Shown here piece after piece: positions 1 to 7,812 of a stretch of DNA of 39,728 nt. The number at the start of each line of letters is the position of its first letter. The first letter of the stretch is position 1. The notes under the pieces were generated by a model. That model did not search any database, had not been told where the DNA came from, and saw only the letters and a list, made by a program, of their open reading frames with translations. The translations under genes were made by a program, and so were the position numbers. The stretch is from the NCBI GenBank assembly GCA_900551815.1, contig URXE01000012.1, positions 1 through 39,728 of the forward strand, written 5' to 3'. This DNA is from an uncultured Collinsella sp. (GTDB lineage: Bacteria; Actinomycetota; Coriobacteriia; Coriobacteriales; Coriobacteriaceae).

Positions 1-6
1 GCCGAT

Positions 7-2583
7 ATGTGCGACTGCACAGATCATAAGGAAGAGATTCCTGCCTACGATGCGAAAACCATTGAGGAAAAATGGGTGAAGGCCTGGGACGACGAGAACC
101 TTTTTGCCGTCGATACCGATCCGGCTAAGCCCAAGAAGTACGTGCTCGAGATGTTCCCGTACCCCTCGGGCGACCTTCACATGGGCCATGCGCGCAACTA
201 TACCATTGGCGACGCCATGGCGCGCCAGGCTCGCATGCGTGGCTTTGACGTGCTGCATCCCATCGGTTTTGACGCCTTTGGCCTGCCCGCCGAGAACGCC
301 GCTATCAAGCACAATACCCAGGCTGCGGCTTGGACCTATAAGAATATGGATCAGGCGCTCGCCACGATGAAGCGCATGGGCTTTTCCTATGACATGGATC
401 GCTTGGTCAAGACCTGCAGCCCCGATTACTATCGCTGGGGCCAGTGGATTTTCGAGAAGCTGTGGGAACGCGGACTGGTCTATCGCAAGAAGAACCCGGT
501 CAATTGGTGCCCCAAGTGCGAGACGGTGCTTGCTAACGAACAGGTGACCGAGGGCCGTTGCTGGCGTTGCGACTCCGAGGTGGAAAAGCGCGACCTCGAG
601 CAGTGGTACATCAAGATCACCGCGTACGCCCAGGAGCTCCTCGACGACCTGGAGAAGCTCCCCGGCTGGCCCGAGCGCGTCAAGCAGATGCAGGCCAACT
701 GGATCGGCCGCTCCGAGGGCGCCGAGGTCGACTTTACCCTGTGCGACAAGGATGGCGAGCCCATCGAGGGCGACGAGGGCAAGATCACCGTCTTCACCAC
801 GCGAGCCGACACGCTCTTCGGCGTCTCCTTCTTTGTCCTGGCTCCCGAGTATGAGCGCCTGCACGAGCTCGTCGAGGGCACGGAGTACGAGGAGGCCGTC
901 ACCAAGATCGTCGAGGACTCCAAGCATATCTCTGCCGTCGAGCGTGCCCAGGGCACCCTCGAGAAGCACGGTGCCTTTACCGGCCGCTACGTGGTGAACC
1001 CCGTCAACGGCGAGAAGGTCCCCGTGTGGGTTGCCGATTATGTCGTTGCCGACTACGGCACCGGCGCCGTCATGGCCGTTCCCTGCGGCGACCAGCGCGA
1101 CTTTGAGTTTGCCCGCAAGTACGACCTGCCGATCGTGCCGATCATCCTGGACGATGACGATCGCGCTGCCGTCGAGGCCAGCGGCGAGACCATCGATACC
1201 TTCCATGCCGAGACCGTCGACTGGGATTGCGCCCACGCTGCCGAGGGCACGCTCGTCCAGTCCGGCAAGTACACCGGTATGCGCGGCGGCAAGCACTCCG
1301 AGGGCGAGGCTGCCATCGTGGCCGACCTCGAGGCCATGGGCTGCGGTCGTCGCAAGGTCGAGTTCCGTCTGCGCGACTGGCTCATCAGCCGTCAGCGCTA
1401 CTGGGGCAACCCTATCCCGGCCATCCACTGTGAGCACTGCGGCATCGTGCCCGTGCCCGAGGACCAGCTGCCGGTGACGCTGCCCGAGAATCTTGACCTG
1501 GGAGCCGGCGAGACCCTCGCCGAGTGCAAGGAGTTCTACGAGACCACCTGCCCGGTCTGCGGTCGCCCGGCCAAGCGTGAGACCGATACCATGGACACCT
1601 TCACCTGCTCCAGCTGGTATTACCTGCGCTATACCGACCCGCATAACACCGAGCTGCCCTTCTCCCGCGAGGCGGCAGACCGTTGGATGCCCGTTGATAA
1701 CTACATCGGCGGCATTGAGCACGCCATTTTGCACCTGCTCTACAGCCGCTTCTTTACCAAGGCCCTGCGCGACCTCGGTCTACTGAGCGTTGACGAGCCC
1801 TTCACCAACCTGCTGTGCCAGGGCATGGTCAAGGACGAGAACGGCGACACCATGTCCAAGTCCAAGGGCAACGTCGTGCCCCCGAGCTCGGTCATCGAGC
1901 CTTACGGCGCCGACACCATGCGTCTGGCGATCCTGTTTATCGCCCCGCCCGAGAAGGACTTCGACTGGGATCCCAAGGCAGTCGAGGGCGCTAACCGCTT
2001 CATTAAGCGCGCCTGGCGTATCGTGTGGCAGCTCGTCCAGTCCGGCGACGCCAACGTGGCCTTTGACAAGTCCGCGCTCGATGAGGTTGCGATGAAGCTC
2101 TACCGTGAGCGCCATCGCACCATCGCCAAGTGCACCGAGGACTTCGACCGCGGCCAGTTCAACACCGCCATCTCGGCCGTCATGGAGCTCGTCAACGCGG
2201 CGAGCGCCTACCTCAACGCCACCGAGGGCGCTGACCGCGACAAGGCGCTGTGCTACGGCGTGGCTAAGGATATCGTGAGCGTCCTTGCCCCCATCTGCCC
2301 GTTCTGGGCCGACGAGCTGTGGCATGAGGCACTCGGTTGTGAGGGCAATGCCTACACCGCCTCCTGGCCCGAGTTTGACCTGGCCGAGTCCATCGAGGAC
2401 ACGGTGCAGATCGTCGTCCAGGTACTCGGCAAGGTCCGTGGCCGCATCGACGTCGCCCGCGACGCCTCCAACGAGGAGATGCAGGCTGCCGCTGAGGAAG
2501 CCGTTGCCAAGTGGCTTGAGGGCAAGACGGTCGTCAAGGCCATCTGCGTGCCTGGCAAGCTGGTTAACCTGGTGGTCAAGTAA
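7..2583 (+). CDS. leuS: Leucyl-tRNA synthetase (LeuRS)
   Basis: This cytoplasmic class I aminoacyl-tRNA synthetase charges tRNA-Leu with leucine and edits mischarged products. The 858-residue length is normal for bacterial LeuRS. Visible in order: a Rossmann catalytic core with HMGH at residues 58-61 (HIGH motif), a Cys-pair zinc module (CPKC, then CWRC) near 170-195, the CP1 editing domain (TTRADTLFG and GTGAVMAVP), and TMSKS at 615-619 (KMSKS motif, first Lys replaced by Thr). The anticodon-binding region and the C-terminal domain follow. The frame is open to the window edge, so a start upstream of base 1 is possible; the ATG at 7 fits the usual short N-terminus before the YDAKTIEEKW motif. 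A hairpin follows the stop. No leucine T-box can be judged because the upstream region is outside the window. Confidence 0.97.
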   Translation: MCDCTDHKEEIPAYDAKTIEEKWVKAWDDENLFAVDTDPAKPKKYVLEMFPYPSGDLHMGHARNYTIGDAMARQARMRGFDVLHPIGFDAFGLPAENAAIKHNTQAAAWTYKNMDQALATMKRMGFSYDMDRLVKTCSPDYYRWGQWIFEKLWERGLVYRKKNPVNWCPKCETVLANEQVTEGRCWRCDSEVEKRDLEQWYIKITAYAQELLDDLEKLPGWPERVKQMQANWIGRSEGAEVDFTLCDKDGEPIEGDEGKITVFTTRADTLFGVSFFVLAPEYERLHELVEGTEYEEAVTKIVEDSKHISAVERAQGTLEKHGAFTGRYVVNPVNGEKVPVWVADYVVADYGTGAVMAVPCGDQRDFEFARKYDLPIVPIILDDDDRAAVEASGETIDTFHAETVDWDCAHAAEGTLVQSGKYTGMRGGKHSEGEAAIVADLEAMGCGRRKVEFRLRDWLISRQRYWGNPIPAIHCEHCGIVPVPEDQLPVTLPENLDLGAGETLAECKEFYETTCPVCGRPAKRETDTMDTFTCSSWYYLRYTDPHNTELPFSREAADRWMPVDNYIGGIEHAILHLLYSRFFTKALRDLGLLSVDEPFTNLLCQGMVKDENGDTMSKSKGNVVPPSSVIEPYGADTMRLAILFIAPPEKDFDWDPKAVEGANRFIKRAWRIVWQLVQSGDANVAFDKSALDEVAMKLYRERHRTIAKCTEDFDRGQFNTAISAVMELVNAASAYLNATEGADRDKALCYGVAKDIVSVLAPICPFWADELWHEALGCEGNAYTASWPEFDLAESIEDTVQIVVQVLGKVRGRIDVARDASNEEMQAAAEEAVAKWLEGKTVVKAICVPGKLVNLVVK

Positions 2584-2608
2584 GCGCTGCGCGCATAGCT
2601 GACATGAA

Positions 2609-2648
2609 AAAGCGAGGGACGATTCCGCAGGGAGTCGCCCCTCGCTTT
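2609..2648. terminator. Hairpin terminator after leuS
   Basis: A perfect 10-bp inverted repeat (AAAGCGAGGG with CCCTCGCTTT) encloses a 20-nt loop, 25 nt after the leuS stop. The plus-strand T tract is only three bases, while the minus strand has five T after the stem. It therefore looks like a weak leuS terminator, or a bidirectional one. It separates leuS from the rimP promoter. Confidence 0.6.
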
Positions 2649-2733
2649 GGTTATGGATCCTTGCGACAACACCCAATTATCCATTTCTTGTGGAGAACCT
2701 GTGCTCACGCTGACCTGCGGGTTTGTGTTGTGG

Positions 2734-2762
2734 TTGCACGTTTGTGCAGGTATTGGTATAGT
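2734..2762 (+). promoter_or_regulatory. Promoter of the rimP-nusA-infB-rbfA operon
   Basis: TTGCAC (2734-2739) and TATAGT (2757-2762) are separated by exactly 17 bp. The -10 box is preceded by TGG, making an extended -10 (TGGTATAGT). This is the best sigma-A-type promoter in the window by inspection. Transcription should begin near 2769, giving a leader of about 70 nt that contains a terminator-like hairpin before rimP. Confidence 0.8.
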
Positions 2763-2788
2763 TTGCTTGCAAATGAAGTTGTAATTGA

Positions 2789-2820
2789 AAGAAGTGGGGT
2801 TTCGGCCCCGCTTCTTTTTT
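2789..2820 (+). terminator. Leader terminator/attenuator upstream of rimP
   Basis: An 11-bp stem (AAGAAGTGGGG with CCCCGCTTCTT, one G-U pair) with a 6-nt loop is followed by a run of T to 2820, the form of an intrinsic terminator. It lies about 20 nt after the predicted transcription start and 20 nt before the rimP start codon, with no room for another promoter. Operon transcripts must read through it, which suggests attenuation. Autoregulation by the NusA encoded downstream is an inference. Confidence 0.7.
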
Positions 2821-2840
2821 GTATGGATGGAGGTGCCGCA

Positions 2841-3335
2841 ATGGTCAAGACCAAGACCGAGCAGGCGATCATCGACGCGCTCGAGGCCGTCGCTCCCCAG
2901 CACGATGTCGACATCGTCGACGTCGAACTCGTGGGTGCCACCAAGGCCCCCTGCGTGCGCGTGCGTATCGAGGGTGCCGAGGGTCAGAGCCTGTCGCTCA
3001 ACGACGTCACGGCCAACACCAAATGGGTCGGCGATGTGATTGAGGAGCTCGACCCCATCTCTTCGAGCTATACGCTCGAGGTGTCGAGCCCGGGTATGGC
3101 GCGCCCGCTGCGCCGCCCCAGTGACTTTGCCCGCTTTGTGGGCGAGAACTGCGAGCTCACCTCCACCGCCACCGAGGGCCGTCGCAAGTACGCCGGCAAG
3201 ATTGCCGCCGCCACCGAGGCGAACGTGACCCTCGAGCTCGAGGACGGCGAGTCCGTTACCCTCGATTTCTCTGATGTTAAAAAGTGCAAGTTGAAGCCCA
3301 CCTATGACTTCAAGCCCGCGAAGGAAGGAAAGTAA
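2841..3335 (+). CDS. rimP: Ribosome maturation factor RimP
   Basis: RimP helps mature the 30S ribosomal subunit. The 164-residue product shows the family features: an N-terminal alpha/beta domain, the signature LEVSSPGMARPLRRPSDFAR near 80-100, and a C-terminal SH3-like beta domain ending in a basic tail. The frame stays open upstream to 2604, but the ATG at 2841 has GGAGG at 2829-2833 and gives the expected family N-terminus, so the longer version is rejected. The stop is one base from the nusA start codon, so the two are surely cotranscribed. The rimP-nusA-infB-rbfA order is widely conserved. Confidence 0.95.
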   Translation: MVKTKTEQAIIDALEAVAPQHDVDIVDVELVGATKAPCVRVRIEGAEGQSLSLNDVTANTKWVGDVIEELDPISSSYTLEVSSPGMARPLRRPSDFARFVGENCELTSTATEGRRKYAGKIAAATEANVTLELEDGESVTLDFSDVKKCKLKPTYDFKPAKEGK

Positions 3336-3336
3336 G

Positions 3337-4584
3337 ATGGCAGCATCCGACATGATGTCCGCCCTGATGGAGCTTTGCCAGGAAAAGCACATCGACCAGC
3401 TCTACCTGATCGACCGCCTGGAGCAGTCGCTCGCCAAGAGCTATGCCGAGATCCTGCATCTTGAGTGGGGCGCCAAGGTGACCATCGACCGCACCACCGG
3501 CAAGATCTACGTCTACCGTCTGGAGCCGATCGACGATTCCATGGACGAGGAGGGCAACTTCACCGAGTTCGAGGAGATCGACGTCACTCCCAAGAATACG
3601 AGCCGCATCGCCGCCCAGCACGCCAAGGCCGAGATCAACGCCATCGTGCGCAACTCCGCCCGCGAGCAGATCTACGAGGAGTTCTCCGGCCGCATCGGTG
3701 ACCTCATCAGCGGTACCGTGCTGCAGTCCACGCCCGACTTCACGATCGTCAAGATTCGTGAGGGCGTCGAGGCCGAGCTTCCGCACTTCGACCAGCGCCG
3801 TTACGAGAACGAGCGCAACGAGCGTCCGATGGGCGAGCGCTACCTGCACAACCAGCACATCAAGGCCGTGATCATCGACGTTCGCGACCCCAACTCCAAC
3901 CTGCAGCCGGTCCGTGGCGAGCACAGCCGTCCGCCGATTGTCATCTCCCGTACCCACCCCGAGCTCATGCGTCGTCTGTTTGAGCAGGAGGTGCCCGAGA
4001 TCTATGAGGGCACCGTCCAGATCAAGTCGATCGCTCGCGAGCCCGGCCAGCGCTCCAAGGTCGCCGTCCATTCGCTCGACGATCGCCTGGATCCCGTGGG
4101 CGCCTGCGTCGGCCCCAAGGGCAGCCGTGTTCGCGCTGTCGTGGGCGAGCTCCGTGGCGAGCGCGTCGACGTCATCCTGTGGGATGCCGATCCGGCCGTC
4201 TACGTCGCCAACGCCCTGTCGCCCGCCAAGGTCACTCGCGTTCTCATCGACGAGGAGAAGGCCTATGCTGGCGTCATCGTGCCCGACGACCAGCTGTCCC
4301 TCGCCATCGGCAAGGAGGGCCAGAACGCCCGCCTCGCCGCGCGCCTGACCGGCTGGCACATCGACATCAAGTCCGAGACCCTTGCCGCCGACATCCTCAA
4401 GAACGTTCCCGTTCACGAGGAGCCCGCCGCCGACCTGATTGGTGACGAGGAGGACGAGGACGTCCGTCGCTGCGAGTTCGTGTCCGAGGACGGCATCCAG
4501 TGTCGCAACCAGGCCCGTCCCGGCTCCCGTTTCTGCGGTGTCCACGACACCGACGCCTTCGATGATGCGGAGGACCTGATCTAG
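3337..4584 (+). CDS. nusA: Transcription termination/antitermination factor NusA
   Basis: NusA binds RNA polymerase and nascent RNA and controls pausing, termination and antitermination. The 415-residue protein has the N-terminal RNA-polymerase-binding domain (about 1-110), an S1 domain (about 115-180, starting GRIGDLISGTVLQ), and two KH domains (GPKGSRVRAVVGELRGE in KH1; AIGKEGQNARLAARLTGW in KH2). There are no E. coli-type AR repeats. After an acidic linker the tail carries C379, C389, C400 and H403 in a C-x9-C-x10-C-x2-H pattern, like a small zinc knuckle, which is not part of standard NusA. The ATG at 3337 has AAGGAAGGAAAG upstream. The usual ylxR gene does not follow. Confidence 0.96.
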   Translation: MAASDMMSALMELCQEKHIDQLYLIDRLEQSLAKSYAEILHLEWGAKVTIDRTTGKIYVYRLEPIDDSMDEEGNFTEFEEIDVTPKNTSRIAAQHAKAEINAIVRNSAREQIYEEFSGRIGDLISGTVLQSTPDFTIVKIREGVEAELPHFDQRRYENERNERPMGERYLHNQHIKAVIIDVRDPNSNLQPVRGEHSRPPIVISRTHPELMRRLFEQEVPEIYEGTVQIKSIAREPGQRSKVAVHSLDDRLDPVGACVGPKGSRVRAVVGELRGERVDVILWDADPAVYVANALSPAKVTRVLIDEEKAYAGVIVPDDQLSLAIGKEGQNARLAARLTGWHIDIKSETLAADILKNVPVHEEPAADLIGDEEDEDVRRCEFVSEDGIQCRNQARPGSRFCGVHDTDAFDDAEDLI

Positions 4585-4593
4585 CGCGCGGTC

Positions 4594-4614
4594 GCGCCGG
4601 GCGGGTCCCGGCGC
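4594..4614 (+). other. GC-rich hairpin between nusA and infB
   Basis: A perfect 8-bp stem, GCGCCGGG with CCCGGCGC, has a 5-nt loop and lies 10 nt after the nusA stop in the 91-nt gap before infB. No T tract follows, so it is not a classical terminator. It could be an RNA-stability or processing structure separating nusA from infB translation. Confidence 0.55.
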
Positions 4615-4675
4615 ATACCCCACGCTCGTTCAGTCTCTAGGCACCCAAGGTGCCAGAAAGGGTAGGTGAAGTCAT

Positions 4676-7390
4676 ATGGCAAAAGTCCGTGTGTCCACCC
4701 TGGCCAAAGAGTTCGGCATGACCTCCAAGGAACTGATGGGTCATCTCGCCGAAATGAAGATTCCCGCTAAGTCCGCTTCCTCCGCCCTGGAGGACGCCTA
4801 CGTCGCTATGGTCCGCAAACAGCTCGCCTCGGTGATCGAGGCCCGCGCCCAGGAAGTCGAGGCCGCCAAGCAGGCCGAGGAGCAGGCCGCTGCTGCCGAG
4901 GAGGCAGCGCGCGCTGCCGAGGCAGAGCGCGAGCGCATCGCCGCCGAGAAGGCACGCGAGGAGGAGCGCCGCCAGTTCGCCGCGGCCCAGGCTGCCGAGG
5001 AGGCCGCCCGCGCCGAGGCCGAGGCTAAGAAGAAGGCCGAGCAGGAGCGCCTTGCCCGCGAGAAGGAGGAGGCTGCCCGCGAGGCCCAGCGCCGCGCCGT
5101 TCCCGCTTCCGACTCCGGTTCGCGCTTCCGTTCGCTGCTCGACCAGATCGCCGCACAGGAGACCGTGCTCAAGGAGAAGAAGGACGCCGAGGAGAAAGCC
5201 AAGGCCGAGCGCGCTGCCGAGCGCGGCAACCGTCGTGGCGGCAACACCGACCGTCGCGGTGGCCGTCGTAACGATCGCAACGCCTCCGACAATAACTCCG
5301 AGCGCAACGCCTCCGAGAATCGTCCCCACAGCCATCGCACCAATGCCAGCAACAACGTCGCTGCCGGCATGGACTTCCCCAACCCCGACAAGCAGGGCAA
5401 GGGCAAGAAGCGCAAGGGCGGTCACAACAACGAAGAGGACCACTACAGCCGCATGGCTCGCGAGGCCGAGGAGTACAGCCGCGAGAAGGTGCTCGAGGAG
5501 GCTCGTGCCGCCGTCGAGGAGGCCTCTCGCGAGTCCACCGGTCGCCGCAAAAAGCGTAAGGAGAAGCGCGAGCGCGAGGCCGCAAAGGCTCAGGAAGAGC
5601 GCAAGATTGAGGAGGCGCTGGCCCAGGGCGTGAACCCCGAGGACCTCGACGCCATCAAGGTCTCCCAGGGCGTTACCGTCCAGGAGCTCGCCGAGGCGCT
5701 CGACGTTCCGGCCAACGACATCATCAAGCGCCTGTTCCTGCTGGGCACGCCGCTTACCATGACGCAGTCCATGTCCGACGACCTCGTCGAGCTCGTTGCT
5801 GACGACCTGGGTCGCCAGATCAAGATCATCACCCCCGAGGAGGAGAACACCTTCTCGTTCTACGACGATCCCGCCGACCTTAAGCCGCGCGCCCCGGTCG
5901 TCACCGTCATGGGCCACGTCGACCACGGCAAGACGAGCCTCCTCGACGCCATCCGCCATACCGGCGTCGCTGCCGGCGAGGCGGGCGGCATTACGCAGGC
6001 CATCGGCGCTTCGCAGGTCATGATCAACGACCGCAAGATCACCTTCATCGATACCCCGGGCCATGCCACCTTTACGGCCATGCGTGCCCGCGGTGCCAAG
6101 GTGACCGACATCGTCATCCTGATCGTGGCTGCCGACGACGGCGTCATGCCCCAGACCATCGAGTCGATCAACCACGCCAAGGCCGCCGGCGTTCCCATCG
6201 TCGTCGCCGTCAACAAGATCGATAAGCCGGGTGCCAACCCCGACCGCGTGCGCCAGGAGCTCACCGAGTACGGCATCATCCCCGAGGAGTGGGGCGGACA
6301 GAACATGTTCGTCAACATCTCGGCCAAGCAGAAGATCGGTATCGACGACCTGCTCGAGACCGTCCTGCTCCAGGCCGACGTGCTCGAGCTCAAGGCCAAC
6401 CCCGATACGTTCGCATCGGGCAACGTCCTCGAGGCTAAGCTCGACAAGGGCCGCGGCTCGGTTGCCACCGTGCTCGTGACCCGCGGTACCCTGCGCGTGG
6501 GCGACACGCTGGTCGCCGGCCTCACCTATGGCCGCGTCCGTGCCATGCTCGACCCCAAGGGCAACGCCGTCACCGAGGCCGGTCCCTCCGACGCCGTTGA
6601 GATCTTGGGCCTGCAGTCCGTCCCCAACGCCGGCGATGAGTTCCGCGTGTTCGAGGACGAGCGCGAGGCGCGTGCGCTGGCCGACGAGCGTTCGCTCAAG
6701 GCCCGTATCGAGGAGCAGAGCCGCGTGAAGCACGTGACGCTCGAGAACCTCTTCGAGACCATCGCCGACGCCGAGGTCAAGGAGCTCAACCTGATCATCA
6801 AGGCCGACGTCCAGGGTTCCATCGAGGCCCTTCAGGACTCCCTCGACAAGATGGATCAGTCCGAGGTGCGCATCAACACGATCCACTCCGCCGTCGGCGC
6901 CATCAACGAGACCGACGTCGTCCTGGCCGACGCCTCCAATGCCATCATCATCGGCTTTGGCGTCCGTCCCGACGGCAAGGCCCGCTCCGCCGCCGAGCGC
7001 GAGGGCGTCGAGATTCGTTGCTACGACGTCATCTACAAGTGCCTCGAGGACCTCGACGCTGCCCGTATCGGCATGCTCAAGCCCACCGAGGTCGAGGTCT
7101 CCACGGGTTCCGCGACCGTTCTGGACACCTTCAAGGTGCCCAAGGTCGGTATCGCCGCCGGTGTCCGCGTCGAAGAGGGCGAGATCGCCGCGACCGATTC
7201 CGTGCGCCTGGTGCGCGACGGCATCGTGGTCTTCAACGGCAAGATCGCCTCGATGCGCCACTACAAGGATGAGGCCAAGAGCCTCAAGAGCGGTTCCGAG
7301 GGCGGCATTGGCCTGGAGAACTTCCAGGACATCAAGCCTGGCGACACCATCGAGGGCTACCGTATCGACCAGGTTGCCCGTACCGAGTAG
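4676..7390 (+). CDS. infB: Translation initiation factor IF-2
   Basis: This GTPase recruits fMet-tRNA to the 30S subunit and promotes subunit joining. The 904-residue protein begins with an IF2 N-terminal module (MAKVRVSTLAKEFGM). A long Ala/Glu/Arg-rich coiled-coil region (about 40-210) and a low-complexity Arg/Asn/Gly stretch (about 180-260) follow. A second IF2N module (GVTVQELAEALDVPANDIIKR) precedes the G domain. Switch and nucleotide motifs are visible: GHVDHGKT (413-420), DTPGH (from 459) and NKID (513-516). The C-terminal beta-barrel and initiator-tRNA domains are complete. The stop is 11 nt from rbfA. The long charged N-terminus is typical of actinobacterial IF2. Confidence 0.97.
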   Translation: MAKVRVSTLAKEFGMTSKELMGHLAEMKIPAKSASSALEDAYVAMVRKQLASVIEARAQEVEAAKQAEEQAAAAEEAARAAEAERERIAAEKAREEERRQFAAAQAAEEAARAEAEAKKKAEQERLAREKEEAAREAQRRAVPASDSGSRFRSLLDQIAAQETVLKEKKDAEEKAKAERAAERGNRRGGNTDRRGGRRNDRNASDNNSERNASENRPHSHRTNASNNVAAGMDFPNPDKQGKGKKRKGGHNNEEDHYSRMAREAEEYSREKVLEEARAAVEEASRESTGRRKKRKEKREREAAKAQEERKIEEALAQGVNPEDLDAIKVSQGVTVQELAEALDVPANDIIKRLFLLGTPLTMTQSMSDDLVELVADDLGRQIKIITPEEENTFSFYDDPADLKPRAPVVTVMGHVDHGKTSLLDAIRHTGVAAGEAGGITQAIGASQVMINDRKITFIDTPGHATFTAMRARGAKVTDIVILIVAADDGVMPQTIESINHAKAAGVPIVVAVNKIDKPGANPDRVRQELTEYGIIPEEWGGQNMFVNISAKQKIGIDDLLETVLLQADVLELKANPDTFASGNVLEAKLDKGRGSVATVLVTRGTLRVGDTLVAGLTYGRVRAMLDPKGNAVTEAGPSDAVEILGLQSVPNAGDEFRVFEDEREARALADERSLKARIEEQSRVKHVTLENLFETIADAEVKELNLIIKADVQGSIEALQDSLDKMDQSEVRINTIHSAVGAINETDVVLADASNAIIIGFGVRPDGKARSAAEREGVEIRCYDVIYKCLEDLDAARIGMLKPTEVEVSTGSATVLDTFKVPKVGIAAGVRVEEGEIAATDSVRLVRDGIVVFNGKIASMRHYKDEAKSLKSGSEGGIGLENFQDIKPGDTIEGYRIDQVARTE

Positions 7391-7401
7391 GGGGTAGCGC
7401 T

Positions 7402-7812
7402 ATGAAGCAAACGCAGGCAACCCGCCGTCTGGGCGAGCAGCTTCGCGAGAAGCTCGGTTATATCCTGCTCTTTGAGGTTTCCGATCCGCGTCTCGACCTG
7501 GTCACCCTGACCGCGGTCGAGGTCGCGGTGGACCGTTCGTTCGCGCGCGTGTACGTGTCATGCGACGCGAGCCGCTACGACGAGGTCATGGAGGCGCTCG
7601 CCAGCGCCAAGGGCCGCATCCGTAGCCTGTTGGCCCGCTCGCTTGATTGGCGCGTCACGCCCGAGCTCGATTTTCGCATCGATCGCTCGACCGATGAGGC
7701 CGAGCGCATCACGCGTGCGCTGGAAAACGTTCCCGCCACGCTTGCGATCGAAAAGGACGAGGACGGCTATCCCATATCGGATGCCGCCCAGGAGGCAGCT
7801 TTTGATGAGTAA
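7402..7812 (+). CDS. rbfA: 30S ribosome-binding factor RbfA
   Basis: RbfA is a small KH-fold protein that binds immature 30S subunits and assists processing of the 16S rRNA 5' end. The 136-residue product has the family start (RRLGEQLREKLGYILLFEVSDPRL), the VEVAVDRSFARVYVS strand and the C-terminal PELDFRIDRSTDEAERI block. A Shine-Dalgarno-like AGGGGGT lies just upstream. The last 8 bases overlap the next gene (ATGAGTAA), suggesting translational coupling to the DHH phosphoesterase. Confidence 0.95.
   Translation: MKQTQATRRLGEQLREKLGYILLFEVSDPRLDLVTLTAVEVAVDRSFARVYVSCDASRYDEVMEALASAKGRIRSLLARSLDWRVTPELDFRIDRSTDEAERITRALENVPATLAIEKDEDGYPISDAAQEAAFDE

Noticed and set aside
2604..2840. An upstream extension of rimP to 2604
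   Set aside because: It would place the start before the predicted promoter and run through both hairpins; residues encoded there do not resemble RimP, and a good ribosome site precedes the ATG at 2841.
4637..7261. An 874-codon open frame on the minus strand opposite infB
   Set aside because: It is the antisense of the GC-rich, Glu/Ala/Asp-rich infB gene; codon bias with few AT-rich codons leaves the complementary frame free of stops. The product has repetitive Gly/Leu/Asp composition, no recognisable domain, and no ribosome site.
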